Origin: Candidatus Flexicrinis proximus
GTDB taxonomy: Bacteria; Chloroflexota; Anaerolineae; Aggregatilineales; Phototrophicaceae
Direction: 5' to 3'
DNA: 64,000 nt
Assembly (NCBI GenBank): GCA_016712885.1
Contig: JADJQF010000003.1
Span: 372,001-436,000 of the forward strand
Part shown: one piece after another, positions 33,289-41,543 of the stretch
Layout: each line of letters starts with the position of its first letter
Numbering within the stretch: the stretch's first letter is position 1
The notes under the pieces: model-generated
The model's database searches: none
What the model saw: only the letters and a program-made list of their open reading frames with translations
What the model was told of the DNA's origin: nothing
Made by a program: the position numbers and the translations under genes

Positions 33289-34887
33289 TTACTGTTCGCT
33301 AGGCGATTCCGTTAAGGTCGATGATTCGGTTACTTCGGGCTGTAGTGCAGGCGCGGTCAGATCGGGAGCCTCACCACGCCCAATGGCGATGGCACGTTCT
33401 TCGATTTTCTGCGACATCAGGTTGTTGATCATGTTTGAGGCGAATTCCTCATTGTTCAGAAGACCTAGCTGCTGCACAGATTCTGCGCCCAGATCGGTGA
33501 AGACGGTCATCAGCCGCTGTGTGAGGTCGTCCTGCGAGACGTTGATTCCTTCTCGATTGGCGAACTCACGGACTGCAAGCGCGCGGCGCAACCGCGTTTC
33601 CGCTGGCGCACGGTAGTCGGATTTGATCTCGTCAAGAGATTTACCAGTGGACTTCAGGTAAAGATCAAGCGTCAGCCGGTTCTGCTGAAGACGCTTCTTG
33701 AAGTCTTCGACCATGTCTTCGACTTCTGCCTCAAGTGTCGCTTCGTTGTACACTACAGTCGACCCCGTGATCACATGCTCAAGCACCTGGTTAGCAAATT
33801 TCTCGCGGGCTTCCTGTTTGGTGCGTTTTTCGATGGTCTCCAGGACACGCGCGCGAACCTCTTCGAGCGTGAGCGGGCGGCCAGCAGGACTGGCGGGTGC
33901 TTCCGTCACTTCTGCTGCAGCAGAGGCGCCTTCGGCGTCCAGGTCAGTCGTCTCGCCTTCAGAAGCTTCAGCCTGCTCGGCGTCGGCCAACCGTTCCACG
34001 GCTTCGGGAAGCGACTCGCCATCTATCTCGCCGAGATTTTCCCAACCGTAACGTTCACTGACCATTGCGGCCAACGCATCGTCAATTGCAGGGAGAGTAA
34101 CCCGTTCGATCTTCTGGACCGTGACGACGAATTCGACCGTCTTGCCCAGCACCTCCGGGTTCAGAGTGTCGCTGCTTTCGGGAAAGGTGATTCTGAACAC
34201 ACGGGTTTCACCGACGTTTGCGCCCACCATTTGCGCCACAAATCCGGGGGCAAGGGGCTCATCGTCGCCATCATTGAGGTCAAGGATTGCGCCGTGACGA
34301 TGCACATACGGCTCTTCTTCCCGCTCGTGCACATCAGTTTCGGCTGTCCCGGCTTCCGAGTCCGCCGGGACAAAGAAGCTATGCAGATCTGTCGTGATTC
34401 GATCGCCTGCGGCTACGGGTTCGGTTGATTCGACGGTCTCGGCAAACTCGCGCTGAAACGCCCGGAGTTCGGATTCGACATCCTTATCACTCGTCACCGG
34501 CTCGACATAATCAAGGCGCACGTCACGATAGTTGTCACCCAGGGTCACTTGCGGGGCAAGCGGCACCGTATAGGTGAATGTAATCGCGGGCTCCATTTTG
34601 AAGTCATCCATTGAGCCGGGGGCCGCAGGTTCGACGCCAGCGATTTCGAGCGCTTCCTTGTAGACTTCCTGCCCGAGGTGCTCCATGACTTCTTCGAGGA
34701 TGTACGCTTCGCCAACGTATTTGACTACCATCGAAGCCGGGACTTTTCCCTTGCGGAAGCCTGGGATGTTGATCTTGGCCGAAATGGTCTTGATGCTGGC
34801 TTCACGAGCCTTCGAGTACCGTTCCTGCGGTACTTCGACGGTTAAGCGGGCGGAATGGTTCTCAAGGCGTTCAGTCTGGACGTTCAA
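33289..34887 (-). CDS. tig: Trigger factor (ribosome-associated chaperone)
   Basis: 532 residues from a TTG at 34887, chosen because GAGGG precedes it and the TATAAT promoter (34912-34917) excludes the longer frame. The N-terminal ribosome-binding domain has the signature G-F-R-K-G-K-V-P (43-50). A PPIase-like domain and the long helical C-terminal arms follow. About 60 residues rich in Glu and Ala (A-E-A-S-E-G-E-T, then A-A-A-E-V-T) are inserted near the middle, making it longer than the common 430-480. It folds nascent chains. tig-clpP-clpX is the classical bacterial order. Confidence 0.93.
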   Translation of the reverse strand: MNVQTERLENHSARLTVEVPQERYSKAREASIKTISAKINIPGFRKGKVPASMVVKYVGEAYILEEVMEHLGQEVYKEALEIAGVEPAAPGSMDDFKMEPAITFTYTVPLAPQVTLGDNYRDVRLDYVEPVTSDKDVESELRAFQREFAETVESTEPVAAGDRITTDLHSFFVPADSEAGTAETDVHEREEEPYVHRHGAILDLNDGDDEPLAPGFVAQMVGANVGETRVFRITFPESSDTLNPEVLGKTVEFVVTVQKIERVTLPAIDDALAAMVSERYGWENLGEIDGESLPEAVERLADAEQAEASEGETTDLDAEGASAAAEVTEAPASPAGRPLTLEEVRARVLETIEKRTKQEAREKFANQVLEHVITGSTVVYNEATLEAEVEDMVEDFKKRLQQNRLTLDLYLKSTGKSLDEIKSDYRAPAETRLRRALAVREFANREGINVSQDDLTQRLMTVFTDLGAESVQQLGLLNNEEFASNMINNLMSQKIEERAIAIGRGEAPDLTAPALQPEVTESSTLTESPSEQ

Positions 34888-34911
34888 TGGTTTACCCTCG
34901 TGTGTGTGGAG

Positions 34912-34920
34912 ATTATAGCA
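34912..34920 (-). promoter_or_regulatory. Extended -10 promoter of tig-clpP-clpX
   Basis: Minus strand TGCTATAAT (34920 to 34912) is a perfect extended -10 element (TG, one base, TATAAT). No good -35 is seen, as is common for extended -10 promoters. Transcription would begin near 34905, about 18 bases before the TTG start codon of tig. Confidence 0.6.
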
Positions 34921-34999
34921 TTCGCCTTCTCGCGAAAGCTGTAAATCTTTCATCAGAAACGCAATAGAGGCGCCTAATAACAGACGCCTCCGCTTGCTG

Positions 35000-35084
35000 T
35001 GGTGGGGAAGAAGGGACTCGAACCCTTACCTCGTAAGAGACATGATCCTAAGTCATGCGCGTCTGCCAATTCCGCCACTCCCCC
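35000..35084 (-). tRNA. tRNA-Leu (anticodon TAG)
   Basis: The 85-base gene on the minus strand folds as a class II tRNA. The acceptor stem is GGGGGAG with CTTCCCC, with discriminator A and an encoded CCA end. The anticodon stem is CATGA/TCATG with loop CTTAGGA, so the anticodon is TAG (reads CUA and probably other CUN codons). A long variable arm (about TCTCTTACGAGG) and the T arm AAGGG-TTCGAGT-CCCTT complete it. Confidence 0.95.
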
Positions 35085-35096
35085 GCGGAACTGCCT

Positions 35097-35102
35097 ATTA
35101 TA
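35097..35102 (-). promoter_or_regulatory. -10 element of the tRNA-Leu gene
   Basis: A perfect TATAAT on the minus strand lies 12 bases before the tRNA 5' end. A partial -35 (TTGTTG, 18 bases upstream) can be drawn. Transcription would start a few bases before the mature tRNA. Confidence 0.55.
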
Positions 35103-35215
35103 ACTTGTGGGCGAATTGTCCAACAAGTGTCGAGTACACTTGGGCAGGCGAGCGGAATCTGGCTCCAGTGTGGCACACTTGAGCATGACTTGCTGGGCGT
35201 GACCTCGCGCGGTCT

Positions 35216-35875
35216 TCAGTGCTCCAATACCCACCACTGATACGAATCGATATGCGTGAAGCCGAGGCTCTGAGCCTCATTATGTACGTAAGTAGGAATG
35301 ACCATTCCGACCGTATTGAGTCCTTCGGCATGCGCACGTTCCTGCGCCGCCTTTAGTGCAGCCGCATCCATGTTCCCTTCAACCCAAATCCCGCGATATG
35401 TAAGCGTTTCAACCCGGATCAGATGAGTGGCTGCTGCTGGCTGAACGATTTCACGAGCTGAGGGTGCCGCAACCCACAATTCGCACTGTTGTTCAGCAGT
35501 GAAGCCATTCGCAGCAAAGCAGCGCTCGGAGGCGATGTTACCAATCGCGATAAGGGCACGCTGAATGACAGCATTGTGATCGCGTCCAGTCTGGATCGAC
35601 CGTGATACGAGTTGCCGTCCAATGCCTCGGGATCTCGTAGATGGGTGAACGGCCAGTAAGTCAATTTCCCAGCGCAGTGTTCCAAAGCGATCCGTTGTGA
35701 CGAATCCCGCGCAGAATCCAACCATGTCGTCGTAATCCAGGGCGATCCAGACAATATTCGTATTGTGGCGCAGAATGGTACTGATCCACTGCGCGTCGGC
35801 TGCATTGCCCCACGTCAGGGAGATAAGCGCAGCGACACCCTCAGCATGAGTCTCGTTGGCAAGGCGGAATTCCAT
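35216..35875 (-). CDS. GNAT family N-acetyltransferase
   Basis: 219 residues from the ATG at 35875, preceded by AAGGAGATATC; a longer frame exists but has no ribosome-binding site. The acetyl-CoA-binding motif A is V-H-P-S-T-R-S-R-G-I-G-R-Q-L-V (Q/R-x-x-G-x-G/A type), preceded by the motif D strand E-I-D-L-L-A. The remaining ~90 residues continue in an alpha/beta pattern that may be a degenerate second GNAT half. The acyl acceptor cannot be read. It is separate from the tRNA unit and diverges from the spermidine-synthase-like gene. Confidence 0.85.
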   Translation of the reverse strand: MEFRLANETHAEGVAALISLTWGNAADAQWISTILRHNTNIVWIALDYDDMVGFCAGFVTTDRFGTLRWEIDLLAVHPSTRSRGIGRQLVSRSIQTGRDHNAVIQRALIAIGNIASERCFAANGFTAEQQCELWVAAPSAREIVQPAAATHLIRVETLTYRGIWVEGNMDAAALKAAQERAHAEGLNTVGMVIPTYVHNEAQSLGFTHIDSYQWWVLEH

Positions 35876-35931
35876 GATATCTCCTTGACGGATGTGATAC
35901 ACTCGCCGCGTTTTGAAGGAAGGGCGAACAC

Positions 35932-37512
35932 GTGAATCAAGATCGACCCCTTAGCCGGAGGGCGCTGTATGCGACCGTGTTTACCAGCGGGATGGTGACA
36001 CTGGCCATAGAACTAAGCGCTTCGCGCCTGCTCGGAAGCGTTTTCGGCACAAGTAACCTGATTTGGGCGAATGTTATCGGCCTCATTTTACTCTACCTGA
36101 CGGCCGGCTATTTCATCGGCGGCCGTCTTGCAGATCGTTGGCCGCAGCCGCGCACTCTGTACACGATCCTGATTTGGGCGGCGTTTCTGTGTGCGATGAT
36201 ACCGCTTGCAGCGCGCCCTGTCCTGCAGGCAGCCGCGTCTGCCGTAGTTGCCGCCGAAGCTGGAACGGCTATCGGCTCGTTTATCGTTACCATCCTGTTA
36301 TTTGCGATCCCGATAACGCTGCTTGGCATGGTATCGCCATTCGCAATCCGTCTGGCGATTGTGGACGCCAAAGATGCCGGTCGTGTGAGCGGGGCAATCT
36401 ACGCCGTCAGCACGTTGGGAAGCTTGCTGGGGACGTTTCTGCCGGTCTTGCTGTTCCTGCCGGAAATCGGCACAACCGGGACTTTCGTGCTGTTCAGCGG
36501 CATATTGTGGGTTCTAGCCTTTGTGATGCTCTGGTCGACCTCTGGAGCGCGCGCGGTGCGATGGGTATGGATGCCGATTGCTGTTGGGCTTCTGCTGCTA
36601 TTGGTGTCTGGACCACTTCGGGCCGCTCCACAGGGCAAGACACTCCTCTATGATCGAGAAAGCGCCTACAACTACATCCAGGTGCTGGAGGACGCAAGCG
36701 GCTACCGAACCCTAGCACTCAATGAAGGGCAGGGCGTCCACAGCATATTTCACCCGACGATCTTCCGCTACAACGGAACGTGGGACTATTTCCTTGCTGC
36801 GCCATTCTTCAATCCCGGCACGAGTCCTGAGGATGTGAAGTCACTTCTCGTCATCGGGCTGGCCGCCGGCACCATCCCTCGCCAATACCAGCATGTATTC
36901 GGCGACATTCGAATGACCGGCATCGAAATTGACCCGGCGGTCATCGAGGCGGGGAAGAGGTTCTTCGGCATGTCCGCAGAGGAGATGCCATCGCTAACAG
37001 CCATCGCTGACGATGGTCGACTGGCGTTGAACGGGCTGAACGACAAGTACGCTGTGATTGCGTTGGATGCGTACCGACCGCCATATATTCCCTGGCATCT
37101 GACGACGGTCGAGTTTTTCGAACAGGTGAAAGCCAGGCTCAGCGACACAGGTGTCGTCGCAATGAACGTTGGCCGCACATCGACAGATCGGCGGCTGATT
37201 GATGCATTTTCGAATGTGCTGAGCGAAGTCTTCCCGTCAGTCTACGCGATTGATGTCCCTCGTTCGTTCAATACAATCCTGTATGCCACAGTAACAGCGA
37301 CGACTGCCGATAACCTCTCGGCAAACTCAGCTGCTCTTGATTCGGGGGCCAGTCCGCTCCTGATGGACGTCCTGGCATCCAGCCTGAACGCGCTGGTGCC
37401 GGTGACGCCATCTGAAATGCTGTTCACCGATGACCGCGCGCCGGTGGAAACCCTGTTTGACTCGCTTGTCCTGAATTTCCTGCTGGGAGATGACCTGGAG
37501 TCACTGCGGTGA
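35932..37512 (+). CDS. Fused membrane / spermidine-synthase-like methyltransferase-fold protein
   Basis: 526 residues from a GTG (GAAGGAAGGG upstream). The first ~225 residues form about seven membrane helices (T-S-G-M-V-T-L-A-I-E-L-S-A-S-R-L-L-G start). The C-terminal half is a spermidine-synthase fold with L-L-V-I-G-L-A-A-G-T-I-P, the acidic G-I-E-I-D-P that binds the adenosyl ribose, and A-L-D-A-Y with Y-I-P-W-H-L-T-T-V-E-F-F. The D-D-G-R motif is kept. Whether it makes a polyamine is not known for this membrane-fused group. It overlaps the next gene by four bases. Confidence 0.88.
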   Translation: MNQDRPLSRRALYATVFTSGMVTLAIELSASRLLGSVFGTSNLIWANVIGLILLYLTAGYFIGGRLADRWPQPRTLYTILIWAAFLCAMIPLAARPVLQAAASAVVAAEAGTAIGSFIVTILLFAIPITLLGMVSPFAIRLAIVDAKDAGRVSGAIYAVSTLGSLLGTFLPVLLFLPEIGTTGTFVLFSGILWVLAFVMLWSTSGARAVRWVWMPIAVGLLLLLVSGPLRAAPQGKTLLYDRESAYNYIQVLEDASGYRTLALNEGQGVHSIFHPTIFRYNGTWDYFLAAPFFNPGTSPEDVKSLLVIGLAAGTIPRQYQHVFGDIRMTGIEIDPAVIEAGKRFFGMSAEEMPSLTAIADDGRLALNGLNDKYAVIALDAYRPPYIPWHLTTVEFFEQVKARLSDTGVVAMNVGRTSTDRRLIDAFSNVLSEVFPSVYAIDVPRSFNTILYATVTATTADNLSANSAALDSGASPLLMDVLASSLNALVPVTPSEMLFTDDRAPVETLFDSLVLNFLLGDDLESLR

Positions 37513-38207
37513 AGGCTTTTGCTTTGGCTCTTGCCAGTTGGTTGGTGACGATTGGCGTTCCGCTACTGCTGGTACTGGGAAGCGTCAGGCTGGTCATGTC
37601 GCCCCAGTATCTGCTGTTCGAATATCAGCGTCCGGACATGACCGCTGACATGTTCGGATTTGGGCTGGAAGATCGCGTGCGCTGGGGACCGATTGGCATT
37701 GACTACCTGTTGACGGATGCCGATATATCACTGCTCGGGGACTTGCGGTTTCCCGACGGCGCCGCCCTGTTTACCCAACGCGAACTCGGACACATGGTAG
37801 ATGTGAAGGCTGTTACCCGTGCGGCTTTCGCTCTCTTGACGGCGAGCCTGGCCGTGTTCCCGCTCTGCGCTTGGATCCTTGCGCGATCCGGACAGCCAGG
37901 CCAATTGAGAAATGCCCTAATCCGAGGAGCGGTCTTTACGCTTAGCGCAATCGTCGCAATCCTTTTTGGCGCGACGGTTGCGTGGGACACTTTCTTTGCA
38001 CTGTTCCATCGCGCGTTTTTTGCAGACGGGACCTGGATCTTTTACACCTCGGATACGTTGATCCGACTCTATCCTGAGAAATTCTGGTTCGACGCTGCGC
38101 TAACAATTGGAATTCTGGTCATTGGGGGCGCACTCCTGATTCTCGTGCTCAGTGTCTGGCAGTGGCGGCGCAGTCTCCGTGTACGGCAGCCGGAGACGGT
38201 AGTATAA
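37509..38207 (+). CDS. DUF1461 / TIGR01906 family integral membrane protein
   Basis: 232 residues, GTG-overlap start on the preceding stop. Four to five membrane helices are evident. The conserved C-terminal signature W-I-F-Y-T-S-D-T-L-I-R-L-Y-P-E-K-F-W-F-D-A and the middle F-T-Q-R-E-L-G-H-M-V-D-V-K mark the family, which in Firmicutes includes the lipoprotein intramolecular transacylase Lit. The homology supports that fold; the same activity here is only inference, since Lit-like members in other phyla are untested. Its coupling to the spermidine-synthase-like gene suggests a membrane role shared by both. Confidence 0.85.
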   Translation: MKAFALALASWLVTIGVPLLLVLGSVRLVMSPQYLLFEYQRPDMTADMFGFGLEDRVRWGPIGIDYLLTDADISLLGDLRFPDGAALFTQRELGHMVDVKAVTRAAFALLTASLAVFPLCAWILARSGQPGQLRNALIRGAVFTLSAIVAILFGATVAWDTFFALFHRAFFADGTWIFYTSDTLIRLYPEKFWFDAALTIGILVIGGALLILVLSVWQWRRSLRVRQPETVV

Positions 38208-38226
38208 TTTCAGCGGGAGTGTGACG

Positions 38227-39276
38227 ATGACGCAGCGACCGCCAAGCCCGAAGAAGTGGGATATCCGGCAAACCCTGTCAGGGTATCTGCGGCGCGTTCG
38301 TCTTAATCGGGCATTGAAGGTAGTTGCACTGGGCGGAGGCACAGGCCTTCCCGCAACGCTTCGCGCGATGAAGGCATATACCAGTAACATCACGGCGATT
38401 GTCACGGTCGCGGACGATGGGGGCAGCTCTGGACGGCTTCGCCGCGAGATGGGAGTCCTTCCGCCAGGCGATTTACGCAACAACATTGCGGCGCTAGCGG
38501 ATGATGACATTCTGATGTCAAAACTGCTCCAATACCGATTCGAAACCGGGGAATTAGCCGGACACTCGCTCGGCAACCTTCTGATTGCGGCCCTGTCGGA
38601 TATTACTGGTGGCCTTGACCATGCGCTGGCCGAAGTGTCCCGTGTGCTCAATCTCAGAGGGCGAGTTCTACCCGCTACTCTAGATGACGTTGTGCTTGTT
38701 GCGACAGTATTCCAGCCTGAACGCGGAACCACGCTGCGGGTCGAAGGTGAATCTCAAATCCCGACGGTCGGCGGACAGATTCAGCATGTGCATCTCGAAC
38801 CGACCACTGCGAAAGCCTATCCGGACAGCGCTAAGGCGATCCTGGAGGCGCAGCTAGTCGTGATCGGCCCTGGAAGTCTCTACACCAGCATATTGCCATC
38901 ACTATTGGTGCCAGGGATTCTGGAGGCTCTACGCGCTAGCAGCGCATTCAAGCTGTATATCTGTAATGTTGCACAACAGCCGGGGGAAACGGACGGGTAT
39001 ACCGTTGCTGATCACGTTATGGCGATTGAACGGCACATTGGGCGAGGTGTATTTCAGGCGGTTCTCGCGAACAATCACTTTCCAGTTGAAAACGCAGGGC
39101 CAAATACCGTGTATGTTCAATCGCCCCCGGATCATCACGAAGTCTTTCAGCGGTATGCGATCGACTTGTACGATTTGACCGATAATGCGCGACCCTGGCG
39201 GCACGATGCGCTAAAATTGTCTCAGGCGATCCATGACGTGATCGCGCGTCACAGGATTGGCAGCGGGTTCGTCTAG
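38227..39276 (+). CDS. yvcK: YvcK/CofD-like gluconeogenesis factor
   Basis: 349 residues from the ATG at 38227, which lies seven bases after GGGAG; a GTG at 38221 would be too close to it. The family motifs are V-A-L-G-G-G-T-G-L-P-A-T-L-R, A-D-D-G-G-S-S-G-R-L-R-R-E, P-G-D-L-R-N-N and G-P-G-S-L-Y-T-S-I-L-P. YvcK proteins bind UDP-sugars and affect cell-wall synthesis and growth on gluconeogenic carbon sources; the biochemical activity is not settled. TATAAT (38203-38208) overlaps the upstream stop and may be its own -10. No whiA or rapZ neighbour is present. Confidence 0.92.
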   Translation: MTQRPPSPKKWDIRQTLSGYLRRVRLNRALKVVALGGGTGLPATLRAMKAYTSNITAIVTVADDGGSSGRLRREMGVLPPGDLRNNIAALADDDILMSKLLQYRFETGELAGHSLGNLLIAALSDITGGLDHALAEVSRVLNLRGRVLPATLDDVVLVATVFQPERGTTLRVEGESQIPTVGGQIQHVHLEPTTAKAYPDSAKAILEAQLVVIGPGSLYTSILPSLLVPGILEALRASSAFKLYICNVAQQPGETDGYTVADHVMAIERHIGRGVFQAVLANNHFPVENAGPNTVYVQSPPDHHEVFQRYAIDLYDLTDNARPWRHDALKLSQAIHDVIARHRIGSGFV

Positions 39277-39577
39277 CAAGTGGTTCGCTTTGTACTGTGC
39301 GGATATACGTTCGCGCGAATGCGAATCAGGCATCGACAATTGGTATGACCCAACCTCTGTAAGATGGCACCGCCATTAACACCGATCTTCCTGAATCCCG
39401 CGATTGGACTTCATCAGGAGCGAACGCACGGAGATCAGGCTTGGGAGACGAAAAAGGGGCGGTGAGTTTCAAGGTCATGTTTGCAGCCAAGGCAACTCTC
39501 TGCGGGGAAGTCCTTAGCACATTGAAATGACCACAAACTCTAGCCGCTCTTTGGATACGGAATGAAAGGGAAGAACG
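39277..39577. other. Gap between yvcK and pgk
   Basis: 301 bases. No convincing gene, tRNA, terminator or leader peptide was seen. Short -35/-10-like words (TCGACA, TAAGAT) are present but at 21 bases apart, too far for confidence. An AAGGGAAG ribosome-binding site lies just before pgk. The promoter of the pgk-tpiA unit is presumably here. Confidence 0.4.
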
Positions 39578-40765
39578 ATGAACAAGATGACAGTACGGGA
39601 TGTAGAGTTTGCGGGGAAACGTGTGCTGGTTCGCGTTGACTTCAATGTGCCGCTGGAAGGCGGAGTAGTCACTGACGACACTCGTGTCCGCGCCGCCGCA
39701 CCCACCATCCAGTACATTCTGGATCAGAAGCCCAAGGCTGTACTTCTGATGAGCCATCTGGGGCGTCCAAAAGACGGCCCGGACCCTAAATATACGCTTG
39801 CCCCCGTTGCGCCGGTACTCGAGAAGTACATCAGCGCGAAAGTTGGATTTGTCGACGACTGCGTGGGCGAGAAGGTAGATGCGGCACTATCGAACCTGCC
39901 TGAGGGTGGCGTGCTGCTGCTGGAGAACACGCGCTTTTACAAAGGCGAGGAAAAGAACGATCCGGCCCTTTCGGAAAAGATGGCGAAATTTGGCGACATT
40001 TACGTCAACGATGCGTTCGGAACGGCGCATCGCGCCCACGCGAGTAATGTGGGGGTGAGCAGTCACCTTACGGCGGTCGCCGGCCTGTTGATGGAGAAGG
40101 AAATCGACTACCTCGCGACCGCGCTGGAAGCCCCAAAGCGCCCGTTTGTTGCCATACTCGGCGGCGCCAAAGTCAGCGATAAGATCGCCGTGATTGACGC
40201 CCTGATCGATAAGTGCGATTCACTGCTCATCGGCGGGGGCATGGCGAATACGTTCTTCCTTGCCAAGGGGATAGCACTGGGAAAGTCGCTGATTGAGCCG
40301 GATGCGGTCGAGACCGCCAAGAAACTCATCGAGCGCGGCGGCAGCAAGCTCGTGCTTCCAGTGGATGCAGTTATCGGCGACAAATTCGCGGACGATGCCG
40401 AGAAACAGATAATTGACGTTTCGGCGGGGGTCCCTGAAGGATGGTCGATATTTGATATTGGCCCGAAGACGCAGGCGCTCTTTGCCCGCGTCCTTGACGG
40501 AGCCAAGACCGTCGTCTGGAATGGGCCGATGGGCGTATTTGAGATGCCGAACTTCGCTGCGGGAACGCTTGCCGTTGGTGAGGCGCTAGCCAAAGGTACC
40601 GCAAATGGGGCAGTGACTATCGTCGGCGGCGGTGATAGTGCCGCAGCGGTTGAGCAGCTTGGTCTCGCCGATCAGATCACGCACATCAGCACGGGCGGTG
40701 GGGCAAGCCTCGAAATGCTCGAAGGCCAGGCACTGCCCGGCGTAATCGCATTGAAGGACAAGTAA
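39578..40765 (+). CDS. pgk: Phosphoglycerate kinase
   Basis: 395 residues. The N-lobe begins V-R-V-D-F-N-V-P-L, with S-H-L-G-R-P-K-D-G and E-N-T-R-F-Y-K-G-E-E-K-N-D. The C-lobe has G-G-A-K-V-S-D-K-I, W-N-G-P-M-G-V-F-E and G-G-G-D-S-A-A-A. It makes ATP from 1,3-bisphosphoglycerate in glycolysis, or runs in reverse. It is one base from tpiA, so the two form a unit. Confidence 0.97.
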   Translation: MNKMTVRDVEFAGKRVLVRVDFNVPLEGGVVTDDTRVRAAAPTIQYILDQKPKAVLLMSHLGRPKDGPDPKYTLAPVAPVLEKYISAKVGFVDDCVGEKVDAALSNLPEGGVLLLENTRFYKGEEKNDPALSEKMAKFGDIYVNDAFGTAHRAHASNVGVSSHLTAVAGLLMEKEIDYLATALEAPKRPFVAILGGAKVSDKIAVIDALIDKCDSLLIGGGMANTFFLAKGIALGKSLIEPDAVETAKKLIERGGSKLVLPVDAVIGDKFADDAEKQIIDVSAGVPEGWSIFDIGPKTQALFARVLDGAKTVVWNGPMGVFEMPNFAAGTLAVGEALAKGTANGAVTIVGGGDSAAAVEQLGLADQITHISTGGGASLEMLEGQALPGVIALKDK

Positions 40766-40766
40766 T

Positions 40767-41534
40767 ATGGCACGCACACCGATTTTGGCGGGCAACTGGA
40801 AGATGCACTATACGTTGGCGGAGTCGGCCTCGTTTGCGACATCACTCATACCCGCGCTCGCCCCGTATTCTACGGTGGAACGCGTTGTTTGCCCGACGTT
40901 CGTTTCGCTGGCGGCGGTTGCTGACGCACTAAGAGGCTCGCCGATCAAGGTGGGGGCGCAAGACGTGCACTTCGCGGAAAAGGGGGCATACACATCAGAG
41001 ATTGCCCCTGGGATGCTGGTAGGTCTAGCGGAATATGTGATCATCGGACACAGTGAAGTCCGCGCCTATCTCGCCGATACCAACGAGCGCATCAACAAGA
41101 AGATCAAGGCGGCACTTGCAGCAAATCTCAAGCCGATCTTTGCGGTTGGCGAGGTACTTGAGCAATATCAGGCTGGAGAGACATCGCAGGTCGTCGGTGG
41201 ACAGGTGCGCGCTGGACTGGCCGATGTTACGGCAGACCAGATGGCCAGCATCGTGATCGCTTATGAGCCGGTGTGGGCGATTGGAACCGGTTTGAATGCC
41301 GATCCGAAATACGCCAACGACACGATAGGTTTGATCCGTGCGACTGTGCGTGAACTGTATGGTGCTGAAATTGCTGACGGCGTACGAATCCAGTACGGTG
41401 GCAGCGTGAAACCGAGCAACATGGCTGAGTACATGGCGCAGTCGGAAATCGACGGCGCGCTTGTCGGCGGAGCCTCGCTGAAGGTCGACGACTTCACAGC
41501 GCTGGTCGCCGCCGCGGCGCAAGCGAAGGGATAG
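40767..41534 (+). CDS. tpiA: Triosephosphate isomerase
   Basis: 255 residues. The TIM-barrel catalytic residues are visible: Asn and Lys in L-A-G-N-W-K-M, His in I-I-G-H-S-E-V-R and Glu in A-Y-E-P-V-W-A-I-G-T-G. The phosphate loop I-Q-Y-G-G-S-V-K-P and G-A-L-V-G-G-A-S-L are intact. In the usual H-S-E-x-R motif the position before Arg is Val. It follows pgk after one base. Confidence 0.97.
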   Translation: MARTPILAGNWKMHYTLAESASFATSLIPALAPYSTVERVVCPTFVSLAAVADALRGSPIKVGAQDVHFAEKGAYTSEIAPGMLVGLAEYVIIGHSEVRAYLADTNERINKKIKAALAANLKPIFAVGEVLEQYQAGETSQVVGGQVRAGLADVTADQMASIVIAYEPVWAIGTGLNADPKYANDTIGLIRATVRELYGAEIADGVRIQYGGSVKPSNMAEYMAQSEIDGALVGGASLKVDDFTALVAAAAQAKG

Positions 41535-41543
41535 CCACAGGCG

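Noticed and set aside
34888..34953. 22-residue upstream extension of trigger factor
   Set aside because: It crosses the extended -10 promoter and precedes the family N-terminus; the TTG at 34887 has its own ribosome-binding site.
39333..39365. Promoter before pgk (TCGACA and TAAGAT)
   Set aside because: The spacer is 21 bases, too long for confidence.
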